A DNA stretch of 64,000 nucleotides from Paraglaciecola chathamensis S18K6 (GCA_000314955.1 BAEM01000022.1:124001-188000), one strand, 5' to 3'; numbered from the stretch's first letter, positions 41,836 through 51,979 are shown. Translations and numbers: made by a program. The notes: generated by a model not told the origin, from the sequence alone.

Positions 41836-42246
41836 ATGAAGTTTTTACAGCTAAATACATATTCGACGCACAGCAAAATCGTCGGCTTAGTTGCGATTGT
41901 TATTTCACTAGTCGCTTGGACAAGCGATCTGTCTGGTATGGTTTATATTTGCCCGTACTGCAGAGCCCAACGAACTGTTATTGGCATCTTAGGGCTAATG
42001 TTAATATCACCTGCAGCGACTCATTGGATAGCGAAGTACATTGGGCTGGTGATTGGCTTTTTTGGTGCAACGGTGGCGGCAAATCAACACTTTATGGGGT
42101 GGAAGAAAATATCAGCTGGTACGTTCGAATTTAAAGAAAACCTAGTGATTGATCCTTTCTTACTATCGGGCTTAGCGTTATTTGGCATTATCGGCCTCAC
42201 CTACTTGTTGTTATTTTCCGATAAAGCGATAACAAACCAACGTTAG
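41836..42246 (+). CDS. Four-span membrane protein with CPYC motif, DsbB-like
   Basis: 136 residues with about four hydrophobic segments. After the first span comes VYICPYCRAQRTVIGILGLM, which resembles the first periplasmic CxxC and adjacent Arg of DsbB-like quinone-linked disulfide formers. The second cysteine pair of DsbB is absent; there are no further cysteines. It follows the DUF2938 gene by 147 bp on the same strand and may be part of the same MerR-controlled unit. The function is not established. Confidence 0.65.
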   Translation: MKFLQLNTYSTHSKIVGLVAIVISLVAWTSDLSGMVYICPYCRAQRTVIGILGLMLISPAATHWIAKYIGLVIGFFGATVAANQHFMGWKKISAGTFEFKENLVIDPFLLSGLALFGIIGLTYLLLFSDKAITNQR

Positions 42247-42304
42247 ACAAATCGTCTGCCCAATGATGCAGTAATTAGCGCAGTTGCTTTGTAGTTAGCT
42301 CGCA

Positions 42305-42784
42305 GCGAAGCAGTGTTTCACCTGAACGACATTCAAGGATGAATGGCTGGCCTTTGCACCATGGATAGGTTACACCTTGACGATTGACCGCCCTCGTCGT
42401 TTAAACAACAGCAGATATTGCATCACGCGACGCGTCGGTTTAAATCCGGAATATTTAGGATTTTGATTAAGCGAAATATATTGGGGTTTTAACGAGAATG
42501 TATCTGTCAAAATGGTGCCCGGGGCTGGGTGAAGGTGAATGCTTTCGCTGCGAAGCAGTGTTTCACCTGAACGACATTCAAGGATGAATGGCTGGCCTTT
42601 GCACCATGGATGGGTTACACCTTGACGATTGACCGCCCTCGCCGTTTAAACAACAGCAGATATCGCATCACGCGAAGCGTCGGTTTAAGTCCGGAATATT
42701 AACGGAATTTAATTAACGGATTTTGACTAAGCGAAATATATTGGGGTTTTAACGAGATTGTATCGATAAAATGGTGCCCGGGGC
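42305..42784 (+). repeat. Two-copy direct repeat ending at the tRNA-Leu 3' end
   Basis: Copy 1 at about 42305-42525 and copy 2 at about 42550-42784 share long identical stretches (for example GAAGCAGTGTTTCACCTGAA and ACCTTGACGATTGACCGCCC). Both end in TGGTGCCCGGGGC; in copy 2 this is the 3' end of the tRNA-Leu gene, in copy 1 it is a 13-bp leftover. The flank of the tRNA with its 3' end has thus been duplicated. No integrase or IS is present. Confidence 0.85.
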
Positions 42785-42858
42785 CGGACTTGAACCGGCA
42801 CGATCTTACGATCGAGGGATTTTAAATCCCTTGTGTCTACCAATTTCACCACCCGGGC
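42772..42858 (-). tRNA. tRNA-Leu (anticodon UAA)
   Basis: 87 nt including encoded CCA. Acceptor GCCCGGG/CCCGGGC, long variable arm as in type II tRNAs, anticodon loop TTTAAAA giving UAA. Last gene of the Gly-Cys-Leu tRNA operon. Confidence 0.95.
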
Positions 42859-42909
42859 ATCGGGGGGATACTTGTTAATAATAACAAGCTGGTATTGCTA
42901 AAGCGTTTA

Positions 42910-42983
42910 TGGAGGCGGAACCCGGAGTCGAACCGAGATCCACGGATTTGCAATCCGCTGCATAGCCATTCTGCCATTCCGCC
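42910..42983 (-). tRNA. tRNA-Cys (anticodon GCA)
   Basis: 74 nt including encoded CCA. Acceptor GGCGGAA, anticodon loop ATTGCAAAT giving GCA. Lies between tRNA-Gly and tRNA-Leu, same strand. Confidence 0.95.
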
Positions 42984-43088
42984 AAATTTGGAGCTAGAAA
43001 CGATATTCGTATCCGGCCACCGCGTGGTTGCGACCCCTTGGGGAAGCTACCGGTAGTAAAAGCTTCTTTACTACATACTGCATTAATT

Positions 43089-43163
43089 TGGAGCGGGAAA
43101 CGAGATTCGAACTCGCGACCCCAACCTTGGCAAGGTTGTGCTCTACCACTGAGCTATTCCCGC
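43089..43163 (-). tRNA. tRNA-Gly (anticodon GCC)
   Basis: 75 nt including encoded CCA. Acceptor GCGGGAA/TTCCCGC and anticodon loop CTTGCCAAG giving GCC. First gene of the tRNA operon, downstream of a strong promoter. Confidence 0.95.
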
Positions 43164-43246
43164 ACCTGTTTTAAAAAGCTTACTTATTAAGTAACGGTGA
43201 CTTGTTTACTTAGCGAGTTGTGTGCTGCTCTCTAAATCTGGGCTGC

Positions 43247-43274
43247 ATTTTACATCCACTATCAAGACTGTCAA
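43247..43274 (-). promoter_or_regulatory. Sigma-70 promoter of the Gly-Cys-Leu tRNA operon
   Basis: On the minus strand: TTGACA, 16-bp spacer, TAAAAT, then a GC-rich discriminator (GCAGCCC) as in stringently controlled stable-RNA promoters. It lies about 85 bp upstream of tRNA-Gly, downstream of pgsA. Confidence 0.75.
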
Positions 43275-43355
43275 CAACAAAAATAACAATTTGTGACTGA
43301 CTGCTGGATTTTTGACTAAAGCGCTTTTTTTTCAAACGATTTAGCCCAAATAACC

Positions 43356-43928
43356 TTATTTTAACTCCGATTTTGAGAGCGATGGCCATGCCGCAAGTGT
43401 GTAAGAAATCATCGACCAGAACGATAATACTGCTGCAAAGTACAATAATATGTATCCCAAGGTGACCCAATAAATTGGAATTCCCATAAAATATTCTAAT
43501 TCTGAGAGCAAACCAATTAAGGCTAGCATTTGGGCCATGGTTTTCGCTTTCCCCATAAAAGACACTTTTACGGTATCTTGTAGTCCTTTTTGGCCCATCC
43601 ATTCTCGCAGCGCAGAAATATATATTTCTCGCGCTAAAAGTAAAATCGCAGGAACGGTTACCCAGATAGAGGCATAAGTGTGGGTAATTAAAATTAATGC
43701 CGTTGCCACTATAAGTTTATCGGCCACCGGATCTAAAAAGGCACCAAAGGCTGTCGACTGTTGTAATTTTCTAGCTAAATAGCCATCAAACCAATCGGTA
43801 ATGGCCGCAAACCAAAACACGAATGCAGCAGCTTGATGCGCCCACTGCCAATCAAGAAAATACACAGCGACGAAAATCGGTATCAGTAACACACGGATCA
43901 CTGTGATGATATTAGGGATAGTCCACAT
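43356..43928 (-). CDS. pgsA: CDP-diacylglycerol--glycerol-3-phosphate 3-phosphatidyltransferase
   Basis: About 190 residues with several membrane spans. The CDP-alcohol phosphotransferase signature is visible as FDGYLARKLQQSTAFGAFLD followed by PVADK, giving DGxxAR...GxxxDxxxD. It makes phosphatidylglycerol phosphate for membrane phospholipid synthesis. The start at 43928 gives the standard MWTIPNIITVIRV N-terminus; an ATG 18 bp upstream is less likely. The order uvrY-uvrC-pgsA and then Gly-Cys-Leu tRNAs is the same as in E. coli. Confidence 0.93.
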   Translation of the reverse strand: MWTIPNIITVIRVLLIPIFVAVYFLDWQWAHQAAAFVFWFAAITDWFDGYLARKLQQSTAFGAFLDPVADKLIVATALILITHTYASIWVTVPAILLLAREIYISALREWMGQKGLQDTVKVSFMGKAKTMAQMLALIGLLSELEYFMGIPIYWVTLGYILLYFAAVLSFWSMISYTLAAWPSLSKSELK

Positions 43929-44001
43929 GGAGCGGTGAGTCCTCATTATTTGTTGGTAGGCTAGGCTGCCCTACTCGTTACGTGTTAACCACGTGCTGTT
44001 G

Positions 44002-45828
44002 TTAATTATGGATATGGTCATAAATCGTATCCGCTAGTTCTGCGCTGATCCCTGGCACATTGGCGATTTCACTGCGACTTGCTTGCAATATACCCTGCAA
44101 GCCACCCATGTATTTCAATAAACTTTGCCGGCGTTTTGCACCAACACCTGGAATAGATTCCAGTTTGGAGGTCTTCTTGTCTTTTTGACGCCGAGCCCTA
44201 TGCCCTGTGATCGCAAATCGGTGCGACTCGTCTCGAATATGCTGAATAAGATGCAGCGCAATAGAGTCACCAGACAGTGGGATAGTAGCATGGTTACCGG
44301 CCAAAATAAGCGTTTCCAAACCTGCCTTACGGCTGCTGCCTTTTGCTACCCCAATCAGTAAAGGTTTCTTTTCGTGCTTCCAATCTTCAAAGTAATCTTC
44401 CGCTTGGGTTAATTGGCCCTTACCACCATCAATAAATAAAATATCAGGGATTTTACTGTCGTCTTTTACGTCGCGATAACGCCTTGCTAACGCTTGCGCC
44501 ATCGCAGCGTAGTCATCCCCTGGTGTGATGCCTTCAATATTAAAACGTCGATAATCCGCTTTAAAAGGCCCTTCGCGATTAAAAACCACACAAGATGCCA
44601 CGGTTAACTGACCCGATGTATGGCTGATATCAAAGCATTCCATGCGTTGAATAGGCTGTTCAAACTCAAGTATTTTTTCTAATTCTGTATAACGCGCAAA
44701 TACCGACTTTTGTTGTCCCTGTTTGGCAATCAGTGCGTTTTCAGCATTGGTATTGGCTAAATCTAAATAACGACGCTTTTCATCGCGCACACCTCGATAA
44801 AACTGAATGCGACGGCCAGCTTCTTTGGTCAATAATTCTTCTATTGCACCTTGTTCACTCAGCTCTATTGGGGTCACTATTTGCTTAGGAATGACTTTAT
44901 TACCGGCTAAATAGAATTGCAGAATAAATGACTGAAATACTTCTTCATCTGTCGCATCAGCAGGCACTTTGGGATAAAAGCTTTTACTGCCTAATAACTT
45001 ATTATCGCGAATAAACAGGCCCTGAATACTGGCGATGCCATTTCGATAGGCAAAACCAAACACATCCATTTCTTCTTGGTTTCCACTGACCCATTGCTGC
45101 TCTTGCACTTTATTAAGAGCACTTATTTGATCACGATAACGCGCAGCAGCCTCAAAGCGCAGATTTTCACTTGCACTTTCCATGCGCTGAACAAGTGAAT
45201 CTATCACTTGTTTGTTTTTACCTTTTAAAAACATTCGCGCTAAATCAACTTGTGCTTGGTATTCTTCGTCCGTGACTAACCCTTCTACGCACGGGCCTGC
45301 ACATCGTTGCAGTTGATACTGCAAGCAAGGCCGTGACCGAGCGCGGTAGTAGCTGTCTTCACATTGACGGATAGGAAAAATTCGTTGCATGGTACGTAAA
45401 CTCTCGCGCACCGCCCACGCACTTGGATACGGCCCAAAATATTCACCTTTGAGCTTTTTTGGCCCACGGTGGTTAGCTAATCGAGGGTGTTGATGATCAG
45501 ACAAGAAGATAAAGGGATACGACTTATCATCGCGTAGTAAAACGTTGTAGCGTGGCTTGTACTTCTTGATTAAATTATTTTCAAGAATAAAGGCTTCAGC
45601 TTCACTGTGCACCACGGTGACATCCATGTGAGCAATTTGCTTGACTAAAGACTGAGTTTTAATGCTATCAACTTGACTACGAAAGTAGCTAGATACGCGA
45701 TTTTTAAGATTTTTCGCTTTGCCGACGTAAATCACATCCTGCTTGTGATTATACATGCGATAAACGCCGGGTTGATGAGTTAGGTCCTTAAGAAACGCCT
45801 TAGGATCAAATTCGTTAGTATCGCTCAT
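44002..45828 (-). CDS. uvrC: UvrABC system subunit C
   Basis: 608 residues, full length. The GIY-YIG nuclease domain comes first (PGVYRMYNHKQDVIYVGKAK), then a UVR motif near residue 205-240, the RNase H-like second nuclease region (DILFIDGGKGQLTQAEDYFE), and paired helix-hairpin-helix motifs at the end (SIPGVGAKRRQSLLKYMGG). It makes both incisions in nucleotide excision repair with UvrB. It starts only 3 bp after uvrY, so it is translated from the same message. Confidence 0.95.
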   Translation of the reverse strand: MSDTNEFDPKAFLKDLTHQPGVYRMYNHKQDVIYVGKAKNLKNRVSSYFRSQVDSIKTQSLVKQIAHMDVTVVHSEAEAFILENNLIKKYKPRYNVLLRDDKSYPFIFLSDHQHPRLANHRGPKKLKGEYFGPYPSAWAVRESLRTMQRIFPIRQCEDSYYRARSRPCLQYQLQRCAGPCVEGLVTDEEYQAQVDLARMFLKGKNKQVIDSLVQRMESASENLRFEAAARYRDQISALNKVQEQQWVSGNQEEMDVFGFAYRNGIASIQGLFIRDNKLLGSKSFYPKVPADATDEEVFQSFILQFYLAGNKVIPKQIVTPIELSEQGAIEELLTKEAGRRIQFYRGVRDEKRRYLDLANTNAENALIAKQGQQKSVFARYTELEKILEFEQPIQRMECFDISHTSGQLTVASCVVFNREGPFKADYRRFNIEGITPGDDYAAMAQALARRYRDVKDDSKIPDILFIDGGKGQLTQAEDYFEDWKHEKKPLLIGVAKGSSRKAGLETLILAGNHATIPLSGDSIALHLIQHIRDESHRFAITGHRARRQKDKKTSKLESIPGVGAKRRQSLLKYMGGLQGILQASRSEIANVPGISAELADTIYDHIHN

Positions 45829-45831
45829 GAA

Positions 45832-46476
45832 TTACAAATTATCTGAGCTTATCAACTTATGACGAAGTGCCAGATGAGTGAGTTCAACATCTGTACTCAC
45901 ATTGAGTTTTTCAAACATCCTATACCTGTGAGTATTCACCGTTTTAGCACTGATGTTTAAGAACTTGGCTATGTCAGGCACTTTAGAGCCCTTGGTTAAC
46001 ATTAGCGTAATCTCAAGCTCTCGTTCAGATAGGCATTCGAAAGGGTTGCCATCAGTAAAGTCTAATGCGCCGATTGCAATTTGCTGTGCAATATCGGGCG
46101 ATACATACTTTTGACCTGCGGCCACTTTACGAATGGCCATCTCCATTTCATTAGGATCTGAATCTTTCGTTAAATAACCGAACGCGCCCATTCGCATCAC
46201 TTTCGCTGGGATAGGGTTTTCTTTGTGAACCGATAACACAATAACACGTGTGTTCTCACTAAAACGCAAGATCTGCTTGGTCGCTTCCAAACCACCAATG
46301 CCAGGCATACTCATATCCATTAGTACCAAATCGGGTGCATTTTTGCGGCAAAACTTTACTGCTTCTTCACCCGTTGTAGCTTCTCCAACTACGACAAAAC
46401 CTTGTACATCTTCCAAAATACGTCTTATTCCGGTTCTGACCAACTCATGGTCATCAACCAACAATATTTTTATCAA
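45832..46476 (-). CDS. uvrY: LuxR-type response regulator UvrY/GacA
   Basis: 214 residues. The receiver domain has DD at residues 8-9 and the phosphoacceptor Asp in PDLVLMDMSMPGIGG; the LuxR helix-turn-helix is at the C-terminus (LSERELEITLMLTKG, KVPDIAKFLNISAKTVNTHR). In gammaproteobacteria it works with BarA to activate csrB-type small RNAs, controlling carbon use and biofilm. The gene pair uvrY-uvrC is conserved. Ribosome site AGGAGCACTTG. Confidence 0.93.
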   Translation of the reverse strand: MIKILLVDDHELVRTGIRRILEDVQGFVVVGEATTGEEAVKFCRKNAPDLVLMDMSMPGIGGLEATKQILRFSENTRVIVLSVHKENPIPAKVMRMGAFGYLTKDSDPNEMEMAIRKVAAGQKYVSPDIAQQIAIGALDFTDGNPFECLSERELEITLMLTKGSKVPDIAKFLNISAKTVNTHRYRMFEKLNVSTDVELTHLALRHKLISSDNL

Positions 46477-46615
46477 ACAAGTGCTCCTAAAGGAGAGTAA
46501 TTTTTCTCAAATATGGGAGTTAATATCACATAAAAGTGAAATAATTTCAGCCCTCAATTACCTTATATTTAATCAATACAGATGTTTATTCATTAAAACA
46601 GTATGATTTTTGTAC

Positions 46616-46849
46616 TTATCGGTAAAAATGAGTGCTGAGTCTATTCCAACCAATGATGGTATCTTTCAAACCTTGACCTGTATTGCGTGCTAAGCACGTG
46701 CTAACTGAGCAACAAATTGTCCATCTATTTTGACAATCAGGAACCCGTACAGGGGCGATGGGCGTTCCACCACAACGGCACTTACTCGGTACATCTGCTA
46801 TGTCAGCAAGGCGCTTCGACAAACTGCCCACTTCACTTTTGTGTTTCAT
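46616..46849 (-). CDS. Small zinc-ribbon-like protein resembling Lar restriction-alleviation family
   Basis: 77 residues. It has KCRCGGTPIAPVRVPDC, then CCSVSTC, then KDTIIGWNRLST. This order (Cys pair, spacer, Cys pair, conserved WNR near the end) recalls the Lar/zinc-ribbon family common in phages, but one cysteine of the usual CxxC is moved. There is no good ribosome site before the ATG. It could be a horizontally gained or decaying gene. No phage genes are nearby. The call is tentative. Confidence 0.4.
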   Translation of the reverse strand: MKHKSEVGSLSKRLADIADVPSKCRCGGTPIAPVRVPDCQNRWTICCSVSTCLARNTGQGLKDTIIGWNRLSTHFYR

Positions 46850-47046
46850 ATTTAAACTGAACCGATATTACCGATAGCCAAGAGCATAAAGTAAATAACC
46901 CTACAAAGTCACGGTTAACTTTTGTCAAACGTACTAATTTGACGATTTACACAGAAAATAATGACATTTGCATAATGCGCAAAGTTAACCTCTGTTATAA
47001 ATGTCATTACACGAACAGCGATGTTCAGTCAGGCGGGTAAATAGAC

Positions 47047-47448
47047 GCGGGGGGTTCTCACCCTCGCTATCGACACAACTAAAACAAAAAAGCCCCAACG
47101 AATACGGTTGCTGATCTAGCAATTTGATTATGCACGTAGCTATTTGATTGCGCGCATACAACGCGAGGGATGTACTCAGGCACTTCCCTGTGCCTGACAT
47201 TCGCTCGAACCGCGGGGGTTCTCACCCTCGCTATCGACACGACGAAAACAAAAAAGCCCCAACGAATACGGTTGCCGATGTAGCTATTTGATTATGCACA
47301 ATACAGCGCGAGGGATGTACTCAGGCACTTCCCTGTGCCTGACGCTACGCGCGCCTGCGGCGGTAGTGAATGTTCCTGACATTCGCTCGAACCGCGGGGG
47401 TTCTCACCCTCGCTATCGACACGACGAAAACAAAAAAGCCCCAACGAA
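47047..47448 (+). repeat. Three-copy direct repeat beside tRNA-Ser, with decayed terminator halves
   Basis: A segment GGGGTTCTCACCCTCGCTAT...AAAAAAGCCCCAACGAA recurs at about 47047, 47212 and 47393 (spacing about 165-181 bp). Between copies lies a second repeat with GAGGGATGTACTCAGGCACT (47165 and 47310). Only the last copy completes the terminator hairpin next to the tRNA; the other two have only its left half. CCCTCGCTATC in each copy resembles the tRNA-Ser 3' end in the opposite orientation. A predicted protein-like frame over it (47288-47506) is spurious. Confidence 0.8.
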
Positions 47449-47466
47449 AAACGTTGAGGCTTTTTT
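47432..47466. terminator. Terminator between the repeat array and tRNA-Ser
   Basis: AAAAAAGCC-C-CAACG and CGTTG-A-GGCTTTTTT pair around a five-base loop. On the minus strand it would end the tRNA-Ser transcript, and it also works on the plus strand. Confidence 0.85.
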
Positions 47467-47473
47467 GTTTTTA

Positions 47474-47565
47474 TGGCGGATAGCGAGGGATTCGAACCCC
47501 CGGTAGGTTTGACCCTACGTCTGATTTCAAGTCAGGTGCATTAAACCGAGCTCTGCCAGCTATCC
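47474..47565 (-). tRNA. tRNA-Ser (anticodon UGA), copy 1
   Basis: 92 nt including encoded CCA. Acceptor GGATAGC/GCTATCC, anticodon loop CTTGAAATC giving UGA, type II long variable arm. Confidence 0.95.
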
Positions 47566-47629
47566 AATTCTTTTGTGTAAACAGACTTCAATCTAACGAA
47601 TTGATTTTAATCTATTTACTATCACAATA

Positions 47630-47721
47630 TGGCGGAGAGGGAGGGATTCGAACCCCCGGTAGGTGTGACCCTACGTCTGATTTCAAGTCAGGTGCATTAA
47701 ACCGAGCTCTGCCACCTCTCC
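47630..47721 (-). tRNA. tRNA-Ser (anticodon UGA), copy 2
   Basis: 92 nt including encoded CCA. Almost identical to copy 1 in anticodon and variable arm, but the acceptor stem is GGAGAGG/CCTCTCC. Upstream gene of the pair, with a promoter 16 bp away. Confidence 0.95.
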
Positions 47722-47736
47722 GAATTGAGGGCCCGA

Positions 47737-47765
47737 ATATTAATGGCGTTTTCAGTGCTTGTAAA
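47737..47765 (-). promoter_or_regulatory. Promoter of the tRNA-Ser pair
   Basis: Minus strand: TTTACA, 17-bp spacer, TAATAT and a GC-rich discriminator (TCGGGCCC), as expected for stable-RNA genes. Confidence 0.7.
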
Positions 47766-47952
47766 GCCTTTATTGGTCAAAACTTTCTGACCGAGCACAA
47801 TTTAATCACACTGGGCATTTTTACATCAAGTTACTAATATTTCGTATAATAGTCGACGCTAACACTTGAATAATTGAACAAAACCCCATACAAAGGCATC
47901 ATAGATATATTATCTGTATTCACTACATCACTTTACCTATTGGAGGTAACAA

Positions 47953-48621
47953 ATGGAACATCGTACTACGTATAGCAATACTGCTCAGGGTTCTGCCCTG
48001 CAAACAAACAAGGTCTTGCGCAATACGTACCTACTATTGGCAATGACTCTGACATTTAGTGCAGTGTGTGCTGGCATAGCTGCTGCCATGAATATCGGCC
48101 CAGGTGCTGCATTAGGTATGAACCTTGCCGCTTTGGTCATGATATTCTTTTTAAATAAAGCTTCACAAAGTTCTATGGGCATTTTGTTTGTATTTGCCTT
48201 CACTGGGTTACTAGGCGGTTCTTTAGGTTATACCTTAAATTACTACGCTGGTTTCCAAAATGGTCCTGAAATGATTATGCAGGCCTTTGGTGCTACAGCC
48301 TTGGTATTCTTTGGTTTATCTGGTTATGTACTTACAACCAAGAAAGACTTCTCTTTCATGGGTGGGTTCTTGATCGTTGGTTTGATCGTGGCGGTTGTTG
48401 CCTCGCTTGCTAACCTGTTTTTCCAAATTCCAGCCCTTAGCTTAGCGGTCAGTGCTGCTATCGTGTTTATTATGTCTGGCTTCATTCTGTTCGATACTAG
48501 CCGTATCATCAACGGCGGTGAAACCAACTATATTCGCGCGACAGTATCTATGTACTTGAATATTTATAACTTGTTCACGTCTATCCTGCACCTACTAGGC
48601 GCGTTCGGTGGCGATGATTAA
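47953..48621 (+). CDS. yccA: Bax inhibitor-1/YccA family membrane protein
   Basis: 222 residues with seven hydrophobic segments, the TMBIM/BI-1 fold. The N-terminus (TYSNTAQGSALQTNKVLRNT) and the C-terminal SMYLNIYNLFTSILHLLGAF are conserved. E. coli YccA interacts with and limits the FtsH protease. The ribosome site GGAGG lies 7 bp before the ATG. A strong terminator follows at once, so it is a single-gene unit upstream of tusDCB. Confidence 0.9.
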   Translation: MEHRTTYSNTAQGSALQTNKVLRNTYLLLAMTLTFSAVCAGIAAAMNIGPGAALGMNLAALVMIFFLNKASQSSMGILFVFAFTGLLGGSLGYTLNYYAGFQNGPEMIMQAFGATALVFFGLSGYVLTTKKDFSFMGGFLIVGLIVAVVASLANLFFQIPALSLAVSAAIVFIMSGFILFDTSRIINGGETNYIRATVSMYLNIYNLFTSILHLLGAFGGDD

Positions 48622-48640
48622 TCGTTAATGTGTTGCTAAA

Positions 48641-48670
48641 ACACCCCGCTTCGTCGGGGTGTTTTTATTT
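48641..48670 (+). terminator. Terminator of yccA
   Basis: Eight-bp GC-rich stem (ACACCCCG / CGGGGTGT), six-base loop, followed by TTTTTATTT, 20 bp after the stop codon. Confidence 0.92.
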
Positions 48671-48696
48671 GTACTAAACTCAGGTAGTTTTCAGTT

Positions 48697-49086
48697 ATGG
48701 CAAGCTTTGGTTTATTAGTCACTCATGCTCCTTTTGAGCAACAACATGCTTATAGTGCTTATCGCTTTGCGTGCAGTGCACTGAGCTTAGGCCACGAAAT
48801 AAAAGGAGTTTTCTTTTATCAGGCAGGTGTACAAAACGCTAATTGCTATCAAGCAAATCACAGTGATGAATTTAATTTGTACAATGCTTGGGCGGCTTTA
48901 AGCACGCAACACGGCATAGCGCTGAATGTGTGCGTCACCGCAGCTAATCGCCGAGGCGTTATTAACAGCCAAGACGCTAAAGATAATAACCAACAAGGTT
49001 TTAACCTCACCGAGCCCTTTAATGAAGTCGGTTTAGGGGACTTAGTTGAATTAAGCCAAGTCAGTGACAGAGTGATTCAGTTTTGA
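48697..49086 (+). CDS. tusD: Sulfurtransferase complex subunit TusD
   Basis: 129 residues of the DsrE/F fold. The reactive Cys in IALNVCVTAANRRGV corresponds to the persulfide-carrying Cys of TusD. TusBCD passes sulfur from TusA to TusE for 2-thiolation of tRNA wobble uridines (mnm5s2U). It is overlapped 4 bp by tusC. CAGG-type ribosome site upstream. Confidence 0.93.
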   Translation: MASFGLLVTHAPFEQQHAYSAYRFACSALSLGHEIKGVFFYQAGVQNANCYQANHSDEFNLYNAWAALSTQHGIALNVCVTAANRRGVINSQDAKDNNQQGFNLTEPFNEVGLGDLVELSQVSDRVIQF

Positions 49087-49445
49087 TTACCAAATCCCTA
49101 GGTGTGATTAATAGTACCGCCCCTTATGGCGTATCTAACGGGCAAGAAAGCTTAGACTTAGCCTTGGCCGCTGCTAACTTCGGTCAAGACGTCACGCTAT
49201 TTTTTGTTGATGACGGTGTATTTCAATTGCTTAAATCACAACAACCTATTCCTGAGCAAGGCAAGCATTATAGCAAGACCTTTGCAGCCCTAACCTTTTA
49301 CGATATCGACGATATTTTTGTCTGTCAGCATAGTCTGACTAAAAGAGGAATTGCAGTTTCTGACTTATGTATACAAGTCACAGCCCTACCCCACGAAGAA
49401 CTTAATCAGCAGCTTGCGCAGCTTGATCATTTGATGAGGTTTTAA
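49083..49445 (+). CDS. tusC: Sulfurtransferase complex subunit TusC
   Basis: 120 residues from a TTG start that overlaps the tusD stop by 4 bp. SLGVINSTAPYGVSNGQESL and LFFVDDGVFQLLKSQQPIPE match TusC/DsrF. It is a structural subunit of the TusBCD hexamer. Starting with TTG is unusual but favoured by the coupled overlap. Confidence 0.92.
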   Translation: MITKSLGVINSTAPYGVSNGQESLDLALAAANFGQDVTLFFVDDGVFQLLKSQQPIPEQGKHYSKTFAALTFYDIDDIFVCQHSLTKRGIAVSDLCIQVTALPHEELNQQLAQLDHLMRF

Positions 49446-49760
49446 ATGACTCTGCATATCGTTACTACCAGCCCTTTTAGCAACGCGACGTTCAAAAGTG
49501 TATTTGCCCGTTGTAGTGAAAATGACGGGATCGTGTTGATACAAGATGGTGTTTACGCACTAAATCACGCTGATGTAGTCAACCAGCTAACGAGATTACA
49601 GCAAACGTTAGGCGTAGCCTGCTTTGTATTAGCAGATGATTTAATTGCCAGAGCCAATCAGGCACTACCGGCAACTACAAACACAGACATGATAAAGCGG
49701 ATAAGTATGGAAGATTTTGTCGAACTAACCCTTAACTATAAAGCGACCATCAGCTGGTAA
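49446..49760 (+). CDS. tusB: Sulfurtransferase complex subunit TusB
   Basis: 104 residues of the DsrH/TusB family (VLIQDGVYALNH, and FVLADDLIARA). It abuts tusC with no gap. Third member of the TusBCD complex. Confidence 0.9.
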   Translation: MTLHIVTTSPFSNATFKSVFARCSENDGIVLIQDGVYALNHADVVNQLTRLQQTLGVACFVLADDLIARANQALPATTNTDMIKRISMEDFVELTLNYKATISW

Positions 49761-49856
49761 AGGCTAAGGTCTGCGTCAACCGTCACACAAGCATATTTCA
49801 CACAAGATGAGCAATGTCTCGAACACATCGAAAGAAACGAAGAGGTTAAAGTAAAC

Positions 49857-50195
49857 GTGAGTGGTTTTATAGAATACCAAGACCAACAGATCCCCGTAGA
49901 CAAACAAGGCTATTTGCTAAATGTAGAGGACTGGCAACCAGGGTTAGCACCGATGTTAGCCCAAGATGAAAATATAGAACTAACCGACGCACATTGGGAA
50001 GTGGTTAACTTCGTACGTGAATTTTATTTAGAATTCAACACAAGCCCAGCGATGCGCGCGTTAGTAAAAGCCATGCAAGCTAAATTTGGACCTGAAAAAG
50101 GCAACAGTCGTTATTTGTTCAGATTGTTTAAAAAAGGCCCTGCCAAACAAGCCACCAAAATTGCTGGCTTACCCAAGCCAGCGAAATGCTTGTAG
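49857..50195 (+). CDS. tusE: Sulfurtransferase TusE
   Basis: 112 residues, DsrC/TusE family, from a GTG start with AGAGG upstream. [20 protein letters not shown] and the C-terminal GLPKPAKCL with the near-terminal reactive cysteine are diagnostic. It accepts sulfur from TusBCD and hands it to MnmA for tRNA thiolation. In E. coli tusE is away from tusBCD; here it follows directly, as in many marine gammaproteobacteria. Confidence 0.93.
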   Translation: MSGFIEYQDQQIPVDKQGYLLNVEDWQPGLAPMLAQDENIELTDAHWEVVNFVREFYLEFNTSPAMRALVKAMQAKFGPEKGNSRYLFRLFKKGPAKQATKIAGLPKPAKCL

Positions 50196-50210
50196 TTTAA
50201 TATTAAGTAA

Positions 50211-50257
50211 AAAAAGCGCGGCCACTTCACTTTATAAATGAAGCGACCGCGCTTTTT
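50211..50257. terminator. Bidirectional terminator between tusE and serS
   Basis: AAAAAGCGCGG and CCGCGCTTTTT pair, extended by an inner CACTTCA/TGAAGCG stem after one mismatch. Serves both convergent units. Confidence 0.9.
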
Positions 50258-50286
50258 AGTATCAATAAATCCGTAGCGGTATAATG

Positions 50287-51979
<1,693 letters not shown>

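Noticed and set aside
42305-42784. Insertion sequence or integrated element
   Set aside because: No transposase or integrase frame, only a direct duplication containing a tRNA 3' end.
47288-47506. Protein-like frame over the tRNA-Ser terminator repeats
   Set aside because: Runs through a terminator and into the tRNA-Ser gene; such frames are a common annotation artefact.
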